DNA of 64,000 nucleotides from Tardiphaga sp051811025 (GTDB lineage: Bacteria > Pseudomonadota > Alphaproteobacteria > Rhizobiales > Xanthobacteraceae), in contig NZ_JBPWQE010000001.1 of NCBI RefSeq assembly GCF_051811025.1, positions 3,658,001-3,722,000 on the forward strand, written 5' to 3'. The stretch's first letter is position 1; every line of letters begins with the position of its first letter. Positions 44,499-55,383 of this stretch are shown one piece after another. Below the pieces are notes generated by a model. It ran no database searches, was not told the DNA's origin, and was given only the letters and a program-made list of their open reading frames with translations. The position numbers and the translations under genes are program-made.

Positions 44499-44672
44499 CT
44501 AGACGCGCGTGCGGCCACGGACGAGGCCCACAACGGCCGAGATAAGGAACAGGATGATGGCGATGAAGAAGATCGCCTTGGCAATTTCGATGGAAGCACC
44601 GGCGACACCGCCGAAGCCAAGAACGCCGGCAATGAGAGCGATAACGAGGAAGGTAACGACCCAGCTGAACAT
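44499..44672 (-). CDS. DUF1328 (YtjA-like) small membrane protein
   Basis: A 57-residue protein not long enough for most gene callers' thresholds. It starts MFSWVVTFLVIALIAGVLGF, has a GGVAGASIEIAKAIFF loop and a second hydrophobic segment FIAIILFLISAVVGLV, and ends RGRTRV. This is the standard DUF1328 form with two membrane helices. It is often abundant and stress-induced in alphaproteobacteria, but I found no well-spaced general-stress promoter here. The function is unknown. Confidence 0.9.
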   Translation of the reverse strand: MFSWVVTFLVIALIAGVLGFGGVAGASIEIAKAIFFIAIILFLISAVVGLVRGRTRV

Positions 44673-44944
44673 GACACAAACCTCAGTTTTTTGGCTTTTG
44701 ACGCGGCATTCGCCGTCGCGCTTGATGCTGAAACAAGCCGGGGCAAGAACGAAAGTTCCCGACCCACGTACCAGCCAACATCACTGAAACGAGAGCGCTC
44801 CTGCGTGCCAACGGGCGTCAGATGAGCCCCATGCGGGGATAAGTCTGTCGCCAGAAGCCTCTCGCTCCTATATGCCGTCCTATCCTGCTAAGAAGGCTCC
44901 CCTTTAAAGCCCCACGGTGCCAACGTGGGCGGAATACGATTCGC

Positions 44945-47413
44945 ATGAGTGACGCACGCAAAATGCCCGCCAACGATCTCCCTGCCTACCAACCGGCGGC
45001 GGGCGGCATCGGCGCGCGTGCGCGCGCTGCTGCGGCGCCAGCGGCACAGTATCTGAGCGGGCTCAATCCGGAGCAGCGCGACGCCGTCGAGACGCTCGAC
45101 GGCCCCGTTCTCGTGCTCGCGGGTGCCGGCACCGGCAAGACCAAGGTTTTGACCTCGCGGATTGCCCATATCCTGAGTATGGGCCGTGCGCGGCCCGGTG
45201 AAATCCTGTCGGTGACCTTCACCAACAAGGCCGCGCGGGAGATGAAGCTCCGGCTCGGCATCATGCTCGGCCAGGCGGTCGAGGGCATGCCGTGGCTCGG
45301 CACCTTCCACTCGATCGGCGGCCGCATCCTGCGCACCCATGCCGAACTGGTGCAGTTGAAATCCAATTTCACGGTGCTCGACACCGACGACCAGATCCGA
45401 CTGCTCAAGCAACTCCTGCAGGCTGACAATATCGACGACAAGCGCTGGCCGGCGCGAATGCTGGCCAACCTGATCGACGGTTGGAAGAACCGCGGACTGA
45501 CGCCATCGCAGGTGCCGTCAGGCGAAGCCGCCGTGTTCGGCAATGGCAAAGGCGGCAAGCTCTATGCCGCCTATCAGGATCGGTTGAAGACCCTCAACGC
45601 CGCCGACTTCGGCGATCTCCTGCTCGAATGTATCCGGCTGTTCCGTGAGCATCCGGATGTGCTGAAGCAGTATCAGCAGCGCTTCAAATACATCCTCGTC
45701 GACGAATATCAGGACACCAACGTCGCGCAGTATCTCTGGCTGCGGCTGCTGTCGCAGGCGCCGGGGCAGCGTATGCTGCCGGAAGCGGACGCACCATCGG
45801 CAGATAATAAACCGGCAGTGCCGCTCAAGAACATCTGTTGCGTCGGCGATGACGATCAGTCGATCTATGGCTGGCGCGGCGCCGAGGTCGACAACATCCT
45901 GCGCTTCGAACATGATTTTCCCGGCGCCAAGGTCGTCCGGCTGGAGCGCAACTACCGCTCGACCGGGCACATCCTCGCCGCTGCCTCGCATCTGATCGCA
46001 CACAACGAGGGCCGTCTCGGCAAGACGCTGCGCACGGAGGACGTCGATGGCGAGAAGGTCACCGTCACTGGCTCATGGGATTCTGAAGAAGAAGCACGCG
46101 CTATCGGCGTAGAGATCGAACAGCTGCAGCGCGAGGGCAACAAGCTCAACGACATCGCCATTTTGGTGCGCGCCTCGTTCCAGATGCGCGAGTTTGAAGA
46201 CCGCTTCGTCACGCTCGGCCTGCCCTATCGCGTCATCGGCGGCCCGCGCTTCTATGAGCGCGCCGAAATCCGCGACGCACTAGCATATCTGCGCGTGATC
46301 AATTCGCCGGCCGACGATCTCGCTTTCGAGCGCATCGTCAATGTTCCCAAGCGCGGCCTCGGCGATGCCACCGTGCAGATGCTGCACGACCACGCCCGCC
46401 GGCGCCGCATTCCGTTGTCCGAGGCTGCGCGTCAGGTCGTCGAGACCGACGAGATGAAGCCGAAGGCGCGCGGCAGCCTGCGTGACCTGATGATGAGCTT
46501 CGAACGCTGGCGCACGCAAAGCGAAGTAATGCCGCATACCGAGCTCGCCGAAGTCGTGCTCGACGAGAGCGGCTACACCGACATGTGGCAAAAGGACCGC
46601 TCCGCCGACGCTGCCGGCCGTCTTGAAAACCTCAAGGAACTCGTGCGCTCGATGGAAGAGTTTGAGAACCTGCAGGGATTCCTCGAACACATCTCGCTGG
46701 TGATGGATCGCGAAGGTGGTGCCGACGAGGATGCCGTCTCGGTGATGACGCTGCACTCGGCCAAGGGGCTCGAATTCGACAATGTGTTCCTGCCCGGCTG
46801 GGAAGAAGGCCTGTTTCCGCATCAGCGGGCGCTCGACGATCAGGGCCGCGCCGGGCTGGAAGAAGAACGTCGCCTCGCCCATGTCGGCATCACCCGCGCG
46901 CGCCGCCGCGCCAAACTCTATTTCGCCACCAACCGGCGCATTCACGGCACCTGGAACACGACGATGCCGTCGCGCTTCCTCGATGAATTGCCGGCGGCCA
47001 ATGTCGAGATCACGGAATCAAAGGGCGGTTCGGGCTGGGGCGGCGCAAGCGGCTACGGCGCATCGCGCTTCGACAATGTGGAATCCTTCGGTTCAAGCTA
47101 TTCGACGCCGGGCTGGCAACGCGCGCAGGCCAATCGCTCGCGCGGCGGGGGACAAGGTGGCAGCGGCTTCAGCGAAGGCCAGTCGCCATTCGGCGGCTCC
47201 TCTTCATCGCGGAATAAGCGGCCGATGACTATCGAGGGCGAGTTGATCGCGAAGTCTACCGGTACGGAGTCCGACTTCACGCTGCAGGATCGCGTCTTCC
47301 ACCAGAAGTTCGGCTACGGCAATGTGACCAAGATCGACGGCAACAAGCTCACCATCGTCTTCGAGAAGGCGGGTGAGAAGAAGGTCGTCGACAGTTTCGT
47401 GGAACGTGTCTGA
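44945..47413 (+). CDS. uvrD: UvrD/PcrA-type ATP-dependent DNA helicase
   Basis: An 822-residue superfamily 1A 3'-5' helicase for nucleotide-excision and mismatch repair. Walker A is AGAGTGKTKVLTSRIA, motif Ia SVTFTNKAAREMKLR, motif II VDEYQDTN, motif III DDDQSIYGWRGA, motif IV VVRLERNYRST and motif VI GITRARRRAKLYF. A Gly/Ser-rich linker (residues ~690-770) precedes a C-terminal Tudor-like domain (FHQKFGYGNVTKIDGNKLTI) as in PcrA. The HicB-like gene begins 2 nt after the stop. Confidence 0.93.
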   Translation: MSDARKMPANDLPAYQPAAGGIGARARAAAAPAAQYLSGLNPEQRDAVETLDGPVLVLAGAGTGKTKVLTSRIAHILSMGRARPGEILSVTFTNKAAREMKLRLGIMLGQAVEGMPWLGTFHSIGGRILRTHAELVQLKSNFTVLDTDDQIRLLKQLLQADNIDDKRWPARMLANLIDGWKNRGLTPSQVPSGEAAVFGNGKGGKLYAAYQDRLKTLNAADFGDLLLECIRLFREHPDVLKQYQQRFKYILVDEYQDTNVAQYLWLRLLSQAPGQRMLPEADAPSADNKPAVPLKNICCVGDDDQSIYGWRGAEVDNILRFEHDFPGAKVVRLERNYRSTGHILAAASHLIAHNEGRLGKTLRTEDVDGEKVTVTGSWDSEEEARAIGVEIEQLQREGNKLNDIAILVRASFQMREFEDRFVTLGLPYRVIGGPRFYERAEIRDALAYLRVINSPADDLAFERIVNVPKRGLGDATVQMLHDHARRRRIPLSEAARQVVETDEMKPKARGSLRDLMMSFERWRTQSEVMPHTELAEVVLDESGYTDMWQKDRSADAAGRLENLKELVRSMEEFENLQGFLEHISLVMDREGGADEDAVSVMTLHSAKGLEFDNVFLPGWEEGLFPHQRALDDQGRAGLEEERRLAHVGITRARRRAKLYFATNRRIHGTWNTTMPSRFLDELPAANVEITESKGGSGWGGASGYGASRFDNVESFGSSYSTPGWQRAQANRSRGGGQGGSGFSEGQSPFGGSSSSRNKRPMTIEGELIAKSTGTESDFTLQDRVFHQKFGYGNVTKIDGNKLTIVFEKAGEKKVVDSFVERV

Positions 47414-47415
47414 CA

Positions 47416-47697
47416 ATGCCGGTCTATATTGCGCTCATTCTGAAGGACGCCAGCGGCACCTTCAACGTTTCCTTTCCCGATCTGCCCGGCGTTGTCACCG
47501 CCGGTGACACCCTTGATGAAGCCATCGAGGAAGCCGAGGAAACGCTCGAATACGCGGCCGGAGACTGGCGCAATTCGGACGGCTCGCCAGGCCTTCCGTC
47601 GCCACGCACCATCGAGCAATTGACCAGCGACCCCACATTTGCCGATGCAGCCGACGGTGGCACCATTGTCGAGATCGACTACGAAGCCGCAGAATAG
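47416..47697 (+). CDS. Solitary HicB-like protein
   Basis: A 93-residue protein with the HicB RNase-H-like fold: MPVYIALILKDASGTFNVSF, PDLPGVVTAGDTLDEAIEEA and AEETLEYAAGDWRN. The usual C-terminal DNA-binding segment is replaced by an acidic tail (FADAADGGTIVEIDYEAAE). No HicA-like toxin frame was found on either side. The start is 2 nt after the uvrD stop, so it is co-transcribed with the helicase. It may be a former antitoxin or a chromosomal HicB protein with another job. Confidence 0.8.
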   Translation: MPVYIALILKDASGTFNVSFPDLPGVVTAGDTLDEAIEEAEETLEYAAGDWRNSDGSPGLPSPRTIEQLTSDPTFADAADGGTIVEIDYEAAE

Positions 47698-47851
47698 CCC
47701 TAAAATCGCCTGTTCCGCGATTGCGCCGGCGCATCTTCATTCCTATGTACGCACCCCGCGCCCGACAAAGCCGTTTCGGCTGCGCCGTTCGTGCGTCCCG
47801 GTATGACCGCCCGGTCCTCTGCCTTCCCCTTTTCGAACGATCATATCGCCG

Positions 47852-48772
<921 letters not shown>

Positions 48773-48773
48773 A

Positions 48774-49535
<762 letters not shown>

Positions 49536-49549
49536 AATCGCTGATAACA

Positions 49550-49579
49550 AAAATGGCCCGGTTTGAACCGGGCCATTTT
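49550..49579. terminator. Bidirectional intrinsic terminator
   Basis: A perfect inverted repeat with 14-bp arms (AAAATGGCCCGGTT and its complement) around a 2-nt centre (a 4-nt or longer loop in practice). It is preceded by A-runs and followed by T-runs on both strands, between the convergent ABC-2 permease and glycine-zipper genes. Confidence 0.92.
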
Positions 49580-49599
49580 CATTTCAAATCAATATCCGC

Positions 49600-49926
49600 T
49601 TAGCGATAGCAGCGGAATTTGCCATGGCGGTTGTAATAGCCGTGGCACTGTGTCCGTCGACCCTCGGGAATACCGAGCACGCCCTTGACGCCGCCCACGG
49701 CCGCGCCGACGCCAAGGCCAACTGCGCCACCGACCACACCGCCGACAGGTCCGGCGGCGCGATTGCCGTCACGGTACCCTTGGTTGGCACCCTGCTCACC
49801 ACCCCGGAAAACGCCCTGCGCCTGCGCAAAATGCGGCATGGCGACCAGAGCCAGCACGCCCGCGGCGAATGCCAGGCGGGTCTTCATCGACGAACTGATC
49901 GGCAACACAGCGGTCTTAACGGTCAT
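49600..49926 (-). CDS. Exported glycine-zipper protein
   Basis: A 108-residue protein with a signal segment (LAFAAGVLALVAMPHFAQAQ, about residues 18-37) and a mature part containing a glycine-zipper helix: GPVGGVVGGAVGLGVGAAVGG. It ends CHGYYNRHGKFRCYR, with two cysteines. The start at 49926 has GAGGGA upstream; the internal ATG at 49887 has none. Glycine-zipper proteins of this kind are outer-membrane or periplasmic, and their role is unknown. Confidence 0.75.
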   Translation of the reverse strand: MTVKTAVLPISSSMKTRLAFAAGVLALVAMPHFAQAQGVFRGGEQGANQGYRDGNRAAGPVGGVVGGAVGLGVGAAVGGVKGVLGIPEGRRTQCHGYYNRHGKFRCYR

Positions 49927-50205
49927 CTGGAGCTTCCCTCTGAGCGGCGAGAATTCGCCGCTTGCGATTGTGGGAGGGCAACGCGCGACCTAGGAACCGG
50001 TTCCATCTGCCTCACTTAGAAGCTTCCTATCGCGCATTGTCGGGGTCGGCTTGAGCCGTCTTTCGGCCCGGTCGCCGCCTTGGTGCCGCCTAGCCCAACA
50101 TTAAGGATGCACGAAACTGTCACTGGAAACCCGAACGCCCGGTATGCATATTGGGTCAGGGACGGCAGGCGGTACAACAGGTTACGGCCCGGAGGCCAAG
50201 GTAAG

Positions 50206-50994
50206 ATGCGTTCGTTTTATATGACCCTTGCGGGTCTCGCCGTTTTCGCCGCCACCAGCACTGCGCAGGCCAAGATTGCCATTACCGTCGACAAGGACGC
50301 CCAGCAGCTGACCGTTGTTCAGGACGGCGTCGAGAAATATCGCTGGCCGGTGTCGTCAGGCATTCCCTCCTACGAGACTCCGAATGGCAGCTTCCAGACA
50401 TTCCGCATGGAGGAGGATCACTTCTCCAAGGAATTCGACGACGCACCGATGCCCCATGCCATCTTCTTCACCAAGAAGGGCCACGCCATTCACGGGACCG
50501 ATTCTGTGAACCGCCTGGGCTCGCCGGCGTCCCATGGCTGCGTGCGACTGTCGCGCGAGAATGCCGCGACCTTGTTCGCCATGGTCAAGGCCGACGGGGT
50601 GCTCAACACCACCGTCACGCTGACCGGCTCCTCGCAGGTCGCCCTTGCCCGCAACCCGCGCCCGGCGAAGCCGTCTGCCGTCGCCCGCCGCGATATCGCT
50701 CCTGCCTCACCGTCCTATGACGCCGCCGGCAATCCCATGGATCTCACGCCACAGGCCGTGGCACCGGGCCGCCGCGTCGCGCGTCAGGTACAGCCGGCGG
50801 ATGACGATCGTTACATCTATCCGGCCGATGGCAATGACGGTCAGCGTTATCCGGCCCCTCCCGGCTATCGCCGCATGACCGAAGCCGAGACCCAGCAGTA
50901 TTACGCCAATCGTGGCTATTACAGCCGGCAGTACCCACCGCAGGCCTACGCGCCGCGGCCGTATCAGCCGCGCGGCTTCTTCGGCGATTACTGA
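50206..50994 (+). CDS. L,D-transpeptidase (YkuD domain)
   Basis: A 262-residue exported enzyme forming 3-3 peptidoglycan cross-links, or attaching proteins to peptidoglycan. The signal segment (TLAGLAVFAATSTAQA) is followed by a YkuD domain with the catalytic motif HGTDSVNRLGSPASHGCVRL, where Cys is the nucleophile. The C-terminal ~90 residues are Pro/Tyr/Arg-rich and likely unstructured. The start at 50206 has GGAGGCCAAGGTAAG upstream and gives a clean signal peptide, unlike the earlier in-frame GTG at 50080. The 280 bp before it contain a perfect GGAACC/GGTTCC palindrome (49991-50002) of unknown use. Confidence 0.88.
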   Translation: MRSFYMTLAGLAVFAATSTAQAKIAITVDKDAQQLTVVQDGVEKYRWPVSSGIPSYETPNGSFQTFRMEEDHFSKEFDDAPMPHAIFFTKKGHAIHGTDSVNRLGSPASHGCVRLSRENAATLFAMVKADGVLNTTVTLTGSSQVALARNPRPAKPSAVARRDIAPASPSYDAAGNPMDLTPQAVAPGRRVARQVQPADDDRYIYPADGNDGQRYPAPPGYRRMTEAETQQYYANRGYYSRQYPPQAYAPRPYQPRGFFGDY

Positions 50995-51003
50995 GCGAAC
51001 ATG

Positions 51004-51057
51004 TGTGACGCGTTTCTTGACGCGAACCAGCGTTCACTTCGCTTGAAAACGCTTTAG
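51004..51057 (+). repeat. ~54-bp intergenic repeat, copy 1
   Basis: It begins TGTGACGCGTTTCTTGACGC and ends GAAAACGCTTTAG. Its inner arms GCGTTT and AAACGC are inverted. The related sequence at 53504-53558 has the same orientation. The stop codon of the spermidine-synthase-like gene (51054-51056, read on the minus strand) lies inside this repeat. Confidence 0.65.
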
Positions 51058-53330
51058 TTGTCCCCGTCCCGCAGCCGGCGCCACACGGCGCCGAGCACGT
51101 TGGAATAGTCGTCAGTCCAGACCCGCTGATCGTCGCTCGCCTCAGTCAAGGCCCATTGCGATGACGTCGCGATGGAGCCTACGTCGGCGGCGTCATGGGC
51201 CGAGATGACCACATTGGTCGAGAAGATATATTCGTTATCGCGACCGGAATCCTCCGAATACACCCAGCTCTTCATGTCATTGGCGTCAGCGATGCCGACG
51301 ACGACGCTGGCTAGTTCGAGATGCCGGTTCGAAACGTGCATGACGACCGCGCCCTGCGGGGCGAGCTTTTCCTTGTAGATCTCCATCGCCTCCTCGGTCG
51401 CCAGATGGATCGGGATCGCATCCGACGAATAGGCATCCACGATGATGAGGTCGTAGACGCCGTCAGGCTCTTTCGCAAAGGTCAGCCGCGCATCGCCAAT
51501 CACCGGCTTGACGTCCGGCTCGCACTTCTGGATGTAGCTGAAATATTTCGGATCCTTGGCGGTATCGACCATCGACTGGTCGATCTCGAAAAACTTCCAG
51601 TCCTCGCCCGGCGCTGACGCGCAGGTCAGCGACCCCGAACCGAGGCCGATCACCGCTACACGAAGCGGCGCCCTCTTGCGGGCGCGCACCGCCGTGATCG
51701 CCTGCCCGATGCCGCCGTCCTTGTAATAATAGGAGATCGGCTCCGGCCGTCCGGTCACCGGCGTGCCGTCATCGTTCAGGTACTTCTCGGCGCCGTGAAT
51801 GGTCGTGCCATGCATCAGCACGTGATACTGGCCGTTCGGCGTCACCACGATCTTGTGCACGCCAAAGAAACTGCGCACGGTTTCGACTCGGCCATCATCG
51901 GCCGGATAAAAACGGATCAGCGCCAGAGCGAGGACAGTGATCGCCAGGAGCTTCAGCCGATCAGCGCGCAGCAGGATCGCCGCGATTATGCCGACAACGG
52001 CAACGGTGCTGACCACATAGACGCGCTGGGTGTCGATCCAGGTAAACAACTTGCCGGTCGTATAGCTCGGCACGATCAGTGCAACCGCGGCAACCACGAG
52101 CGCGATCCAGTACCAGCGCGCCCAGCCGGAGTAGCGTTCCGGCAATGCAGGCCGGCACAGCACGGCCAGTGCAACGAGGATCGGATATTCGGCGATCCAT
52201 GAGAATGTGAACGGCGCGATCAGTCCGGCGAACAAGCCACCAACCATGCCGCCGAACGACAGTGCGACATAGTAGCCCGTGAGATAGCGGGCTGCAGGAC
52301 GCTGCCGAGCCAGTTCACCATGACACGCCATGGCAATAATGAAGAAGGCCAGCAGATGGCCGCCGAGGGTCAGCAGCAGATTCTGTTCGCCGCCAACCGC
52401 GAGCAGCACGACCACGCCGGCAATCGCCAGCGGTTGTAGCATCAGAATCCAGGCATGCGGCAGCAGCGGCCGCGACTGGAACACCAGTACCCAGGTGAGC
52501 AGATAGAGCGACAGCGGCAACACCCAGAGCAGCGGTGCGGCAGCGACGTCTGTCGAGATATGCGCGGTGACCGCGATCAGCAAGCCGGATGGGACAGCCG
52601 CGAGGAAGATCCAGCGGGCACGCAGGGCCCAGCTCGGCGCCGGCGCGTCGATCGCATCAGCACCCGGTGCAGCGACGGCCACCGACGGCGACTTCAGCAG
52701 CAAGACGCCGCAGCCGCCGATCAGCAAGATCAGCAGGCCATAACCCGATGTCCAGATCAGGTTCTGCGTCCGCAGCGAAAACATCGGCTCCAGCAGCACG
52801 GGATAGGACAGCAGCGCGAGGAAGCTTCCGATATTCGAGGAGGCATAGAGAAAATACGGATCGTGGCCATTGGGATGGCCCGTGCGCACGAACCAGGCCT
52901 GCAGCAGCGGATTATTCGCAGCGAGCGCAAAGAACGGCAGGCCGATCGACACAGCGAACAGGCCGAGCAGCCAGAACGCATAGCCACTGTCCGGCGGCGT
53001 GCCCCAGCCCGATGCGATGGACAGCGGCAGCGTCAGCAGCGCAACGACCAGCAGCAGGAGATGAACGACCACAGGGATGATGCGACTGCGCAATTGCATC
53101 AGGTAATGGGCATAGGCATAGCCACCGAGCAGCAGCGACTGGAAGAACACCATCGCCACCGACCACACCGCCGGCGAACCGCCGAGCCGCGGCAGCACCA
53201 TCTTGGTGAACAGGGGCTGCACCGAGAATAACAGCAGCGCGCTGGTGAAAATCGCCGCGGTATAAACCACCAGAAGAAGCCGATTGCGGGAGGCCGAGTT
53301 TGGGGCGGCGACGGGCTGCGACGAACTCAT
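51054..53330 (-). CDS. Fused membrane/spermidine-synthase-like protein
   Basis: A 758-residue two-part protein. Residues ~15-420 hold about twelve hydrophobic segments (LLLVVYTAAIFTSALLLFSV, FFQSLLLGGYAYAHY and others). Residues ~480-750 form a SpeE-like Rossmann domain with VIGLGSGSLTCASAPGEDWK, FFEIDQSM and LIIVDAYSSDAIPIHL. Such fused proteins are common in proteobacteria and are usually called spermidine synthase, but a membrane methyltransferase or aminopropyltransferase role is unproven. The ATG at 53330 follows GGAGCCTTC; an upstream in-frame codon at 53351 lacks a site. Confidence 0.82.
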   Translation of the reverse strand: MSSSQPVAAPNSASRNRLLLVVYTAAIFTSALLLFSVQPLFTKMVLPRLGGSPAVWSVAMVFFQSLLLGGYAYAHYLMQLRSRIIPVVVHLLLLVVALLTLPLSIASGWGTPPDSGYAFWLLGLFAVSIGLPFFALAANNPLLQAWFVRTGHPNGHDPYFLYASSNIGSFLALLSYPVLLEPMFSLRTQNLIWTSGYGLLILLIGGCGVLLLKSPSVAVAAPGADAIDAPAPSWALRARWIFLAAVPSGLLIAVTAHISTDVAAAPLLWVLPLSLYLLTWVLVFQSRPLLPHAWILMLQPLAIAGVVVLLAVGGEQNLLLTLGGHLLAFFIIAMACHGELARQRPAARYLTGYYVALSFGGMVGGLFAGLIAPFTFSWIAEYPILVALAVLCRPALPERYSGWARWYWIALVVAAVALIVPSYTTGKLFTWIDTQRVYVVSTVAVVGIIAAILLRADRLKLLAITVLALALIRFYPADDGRVETVRSFFGVHKIVVTPNGQYHVLMHGTTIHGAEKYLNDDGTPVTGRPEPISYYYKDGGIGQAITAVRARKRAPLRVAVIGLGSGSLTCASAPGEDWKFFEIDQSMVDTAKDPKYFSYIQKCEPDVKPVIGDARLTFAKEPDGVYDLIIVDAYSSDAIPIHLATEEAMEIYKEKLAPQGAVVMHVSNRHLELASVVVGIADANDMKSWVYSEDSGRDNEYIFSTNVVISAHDAADVGSIATSSQWALTEASDDQRVWTDDYSNVLGAVWRRLRDGDN

Positions 53331-53503
53331 GAAGGCTCCAGCATATGGCACGGCAGAAAAGCGAGAATCCGGCCGGTAACCGGCGGGCGGAATGGAGCAT
53401 ATGGCACCGTTTCGGGCAATGCGCGCTAACTATGGAACCACAATCGTGATGGGTGGCCTTGTGCCGCGCGGGCACCTCTTCGATAAAGAGGGCCCTATTT
53501 TCG

Positions 53504-53558
53504 TGTGACGCGTTTTCCCAATGCGAACCGGTCGCCGTTTTGCGCGAAAACGCTCTAG
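53504..53558 (+). repeat. ~54-bp intergenic repeat, copy 2
   Basis: It begins TGTGACGCGTTTTCCCAATG and ends GCGAAAACGCTCTAG, matching 51004-51057 over its length with scattered differences. It lies just upstream of the PYROXD2-like gene start at 53579. The two copies flank the spermidine-synthase-like gene in direct orientation. Confidence 0.6.
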
Positions 53559-53578
53559 CAGGCTTTGTTGAAGCGGAC

Positions 53579-55180
53579 ATGTCAGACACCGACGTTTTGA
53601 TCATCGGCGCCGGCCATAACGGCCTCACTTGCGCGGCCTATCTCGCCATGAGCGGGTTGCGCGTGAAGGTGGTCGAAAGACGTTCCGTGGTTGGCGGCGC
53701 CGCGGTGACGCAGGAGTTTCACCCCGGCTTCCGCAATTCGGTCGCGGCCTACACCGTCAGCCTGCTCAACCCGCAGATCGCCTCCGATCTGAAGCTCGCC
53801 GAACACGGCCTGCGCATCGTCGAGCGCAAGGCGCAGAATTTCATCCCGGCGCCGGACGGCAGCTATCTCCTCACCGGCGAAGGCCGCACCCAACAGTCGG
53901 TTGCCAAGCTCAGCGCGCGCGATGCCGAGCGGATCGGCGCGTTCTCGCATGAGCTCGAAGTCATTGCTGACGTGCTCAGGGATTTCGTACTGCGTTCACC
54001 TCCGAACGTCGTGCAAGGTTTCGGTCTCGGCGCGATCAGTGAGGCCATCAATGCGCTCGGCACCGCGAAGATTCTCAACGCACTGACCATCGAACAGCAG
54101 CGTGTATTGCTCGATCTGTTCACCTGCTCCGCCGGCGAGATGCTTGACGACGTTTTCGAGCATGATCTGGTGAAGGCATTGTTCGGCTTCGACGCCGTGG
54201 TCGGCAACTATGCGAGCCCCTATGCCGCCGGCTCGGCTTACGTGATGCTGCACCACGCCTTTGGCGAAGTGAACGGCAAGAAAGGTGTCTGGGGCCACGC
54301 CATCGGCGGCATGGGCGCGATCACGCAGGCGATGGCCGCCGCGGCGCGCTCGCACGGCGTGCAGATCGAACTCGACAACGGCGTACGCGAAGTTCTCGTG
54401 GAGAACGACAAGGTCGTCGGCGTCATCCTCGACAATGGGGAGAGTATCCGCGCGAAATATGTCGCCTCCAACGTCAATCCGAAGCTGCTGTATACGCGGC
54501 TGATGCCAGCGGATGCGCTGCCCAAGCCATTCCTCGATCGCATCCGCAACTGGCGCAATGGCTCCGGCACATTCCGGATGAATGTCGCGCTGAACGCCCT
54601 TCCCTCGTTCACCGCGCTGCCCGGTAACGGCGATCATCTCTCTGCCGGCATCATCATCGCGCCGAGTCTCGACTATATGGATCGCGCCTGGCTCGATGCG
54701 AAGCAGCACGGCTGGAGCCGCCAGCCTATTGTCGAAGTACTGATCCCCTCGACGCTCGACGACAGCCTCAGCCCACCGGACCAGCACGTCGCCAGTCTCT
54801 TTTGCCAGCATGTTGCGCCGACACTCCCGAACGGCGCATCGTGGGATGACCATCGTAACGAGGTCGCGGACCTGATGATCAAGACGGTGGACGACTACGC
54901 GCCCGGCTTTGCCGCCAGTGTGATCGGCCGGCAGGCGCTATCGCCACTCGATCTCGAACGCGACTTCGGCCTGCTCGGCGGCGACATCTTTCATGGCGCG
55001 CTCAGCCTGAACCAGTTGTTTTCGGCCCGGCCGATGCTCGGCCATGCGGACTACCGCGGTCCGCTGAAGGGTCTCTATCACTGCGGCTCGGGTGCACATC
55101 CCGGCGGCGGCGTCACAGGCGCGCCTGGCCACAATGCGGCCAAGGCGATCCTCAGGGACCACCGGGCGCTGTTCGGCTGA
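53579..55180 (+). CDS. FAD-dependent oxidoreductase, PYROXD2/phytoene desaturase-like
   Basis: A 533-residue flavoprotein. The N-terminal dinucleotide fold reads VLIIGAGHNGLTCAAYLAMS, followed by VERRSVVGGAAVTQEF. The C-terminal FAD-contact region is YHCGSGAHPGGGVTGAPGHN. It fits the NAD(P)/FAD-dependent phytoene-desaturase-like family that includes mitochondrial PYROXD2. No carotenoid genes are nearby, so pigment synthesis is not suggested. The ATG at 53579 begins exactly at the FAD motif; the longer frame to 53453 runs through the upstream repeat. Confidence 0.85.
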   Translation: MSDTDVLIIGAGHNGLTCAAYLAMSGLRVKVVERRSVVGGAAVTQEFHPGFRNSVAAYTVSLLNPQIASDLKLAEHGLRIVERKAQNFIPAPDGSYLLTGEGRTQQSVAKLSARDAERIGAFSHELEVIADVLRDFVLRSPPNVVQGFGLGAISEAINALGTAKILNALTIEQQRVLLDLFTCSAGEMLDDVFEHDLVKALFGFDAVVGNYASPYAAGSAYVMLHHAFGEVNGKKGVWGHAIGGMGAITQAMAAAARSHGVQIELDNGVREVLVENDKVVGVILDNGESIRAKYVASNVNPKLLYTRLMPADALPKPFLDRIRNWRNGSGTFRMNVALNALPSFTALPGNGDHLSAGIIIAPSLDYMDRAWLDAKQHGWSRQPIVEVLIPSTLDDSLSPPDQHVASLFCQHVAPTLPNGASWDDHRNEVADLMIKTVDDYAPGFAASVIGRQALSPLDLERDFGLLGGDIFHGALSLNQLFSARPMLGHADYRGPLKGLYHCGSGAHPGGGVTGAPGHNAAKAILRDHRALFG

Positions 55181-55383
55181 GGACATCCTGTGGATAAGCC
55201 TGTGAACAGGCGGTGGATGGGTCCTGAACAAGTCTGTGCGGAAGCTCGGGAGGACGGCGGTATAATCGGCTTATAACCTTGTGCACGGCCGCTGTATCGC
55301 CCCTGTATCCCCGCCGGTATAAACCCTGTACCAAGCCCGCCTAAGCTGTGCAGACCCTGTTCACGACGCCACCCGGACCCGCG

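Noticed and set aside
44672..44759. General-stress (EcfG) promoter before DUF1328
   Set aside because: GGAAC is present at 44755-44759 on the minus strand, but the nearest GTT-containing -10 is 2-3 nt too far for the GGAAC-N16/17-CGTT consensus.
47698..47851. hicA toxin gene after the HicB-like gene
   Set aside because: No reading frame with HicA features or a ribosome-binding site was found in either direction.
49980..50002. EcfG promoter before the glycine-zipper gene
   Set aside because: GGAAC and CGTT are both present on the minus strand, but the spacer is 14 nt instead of 16-17.
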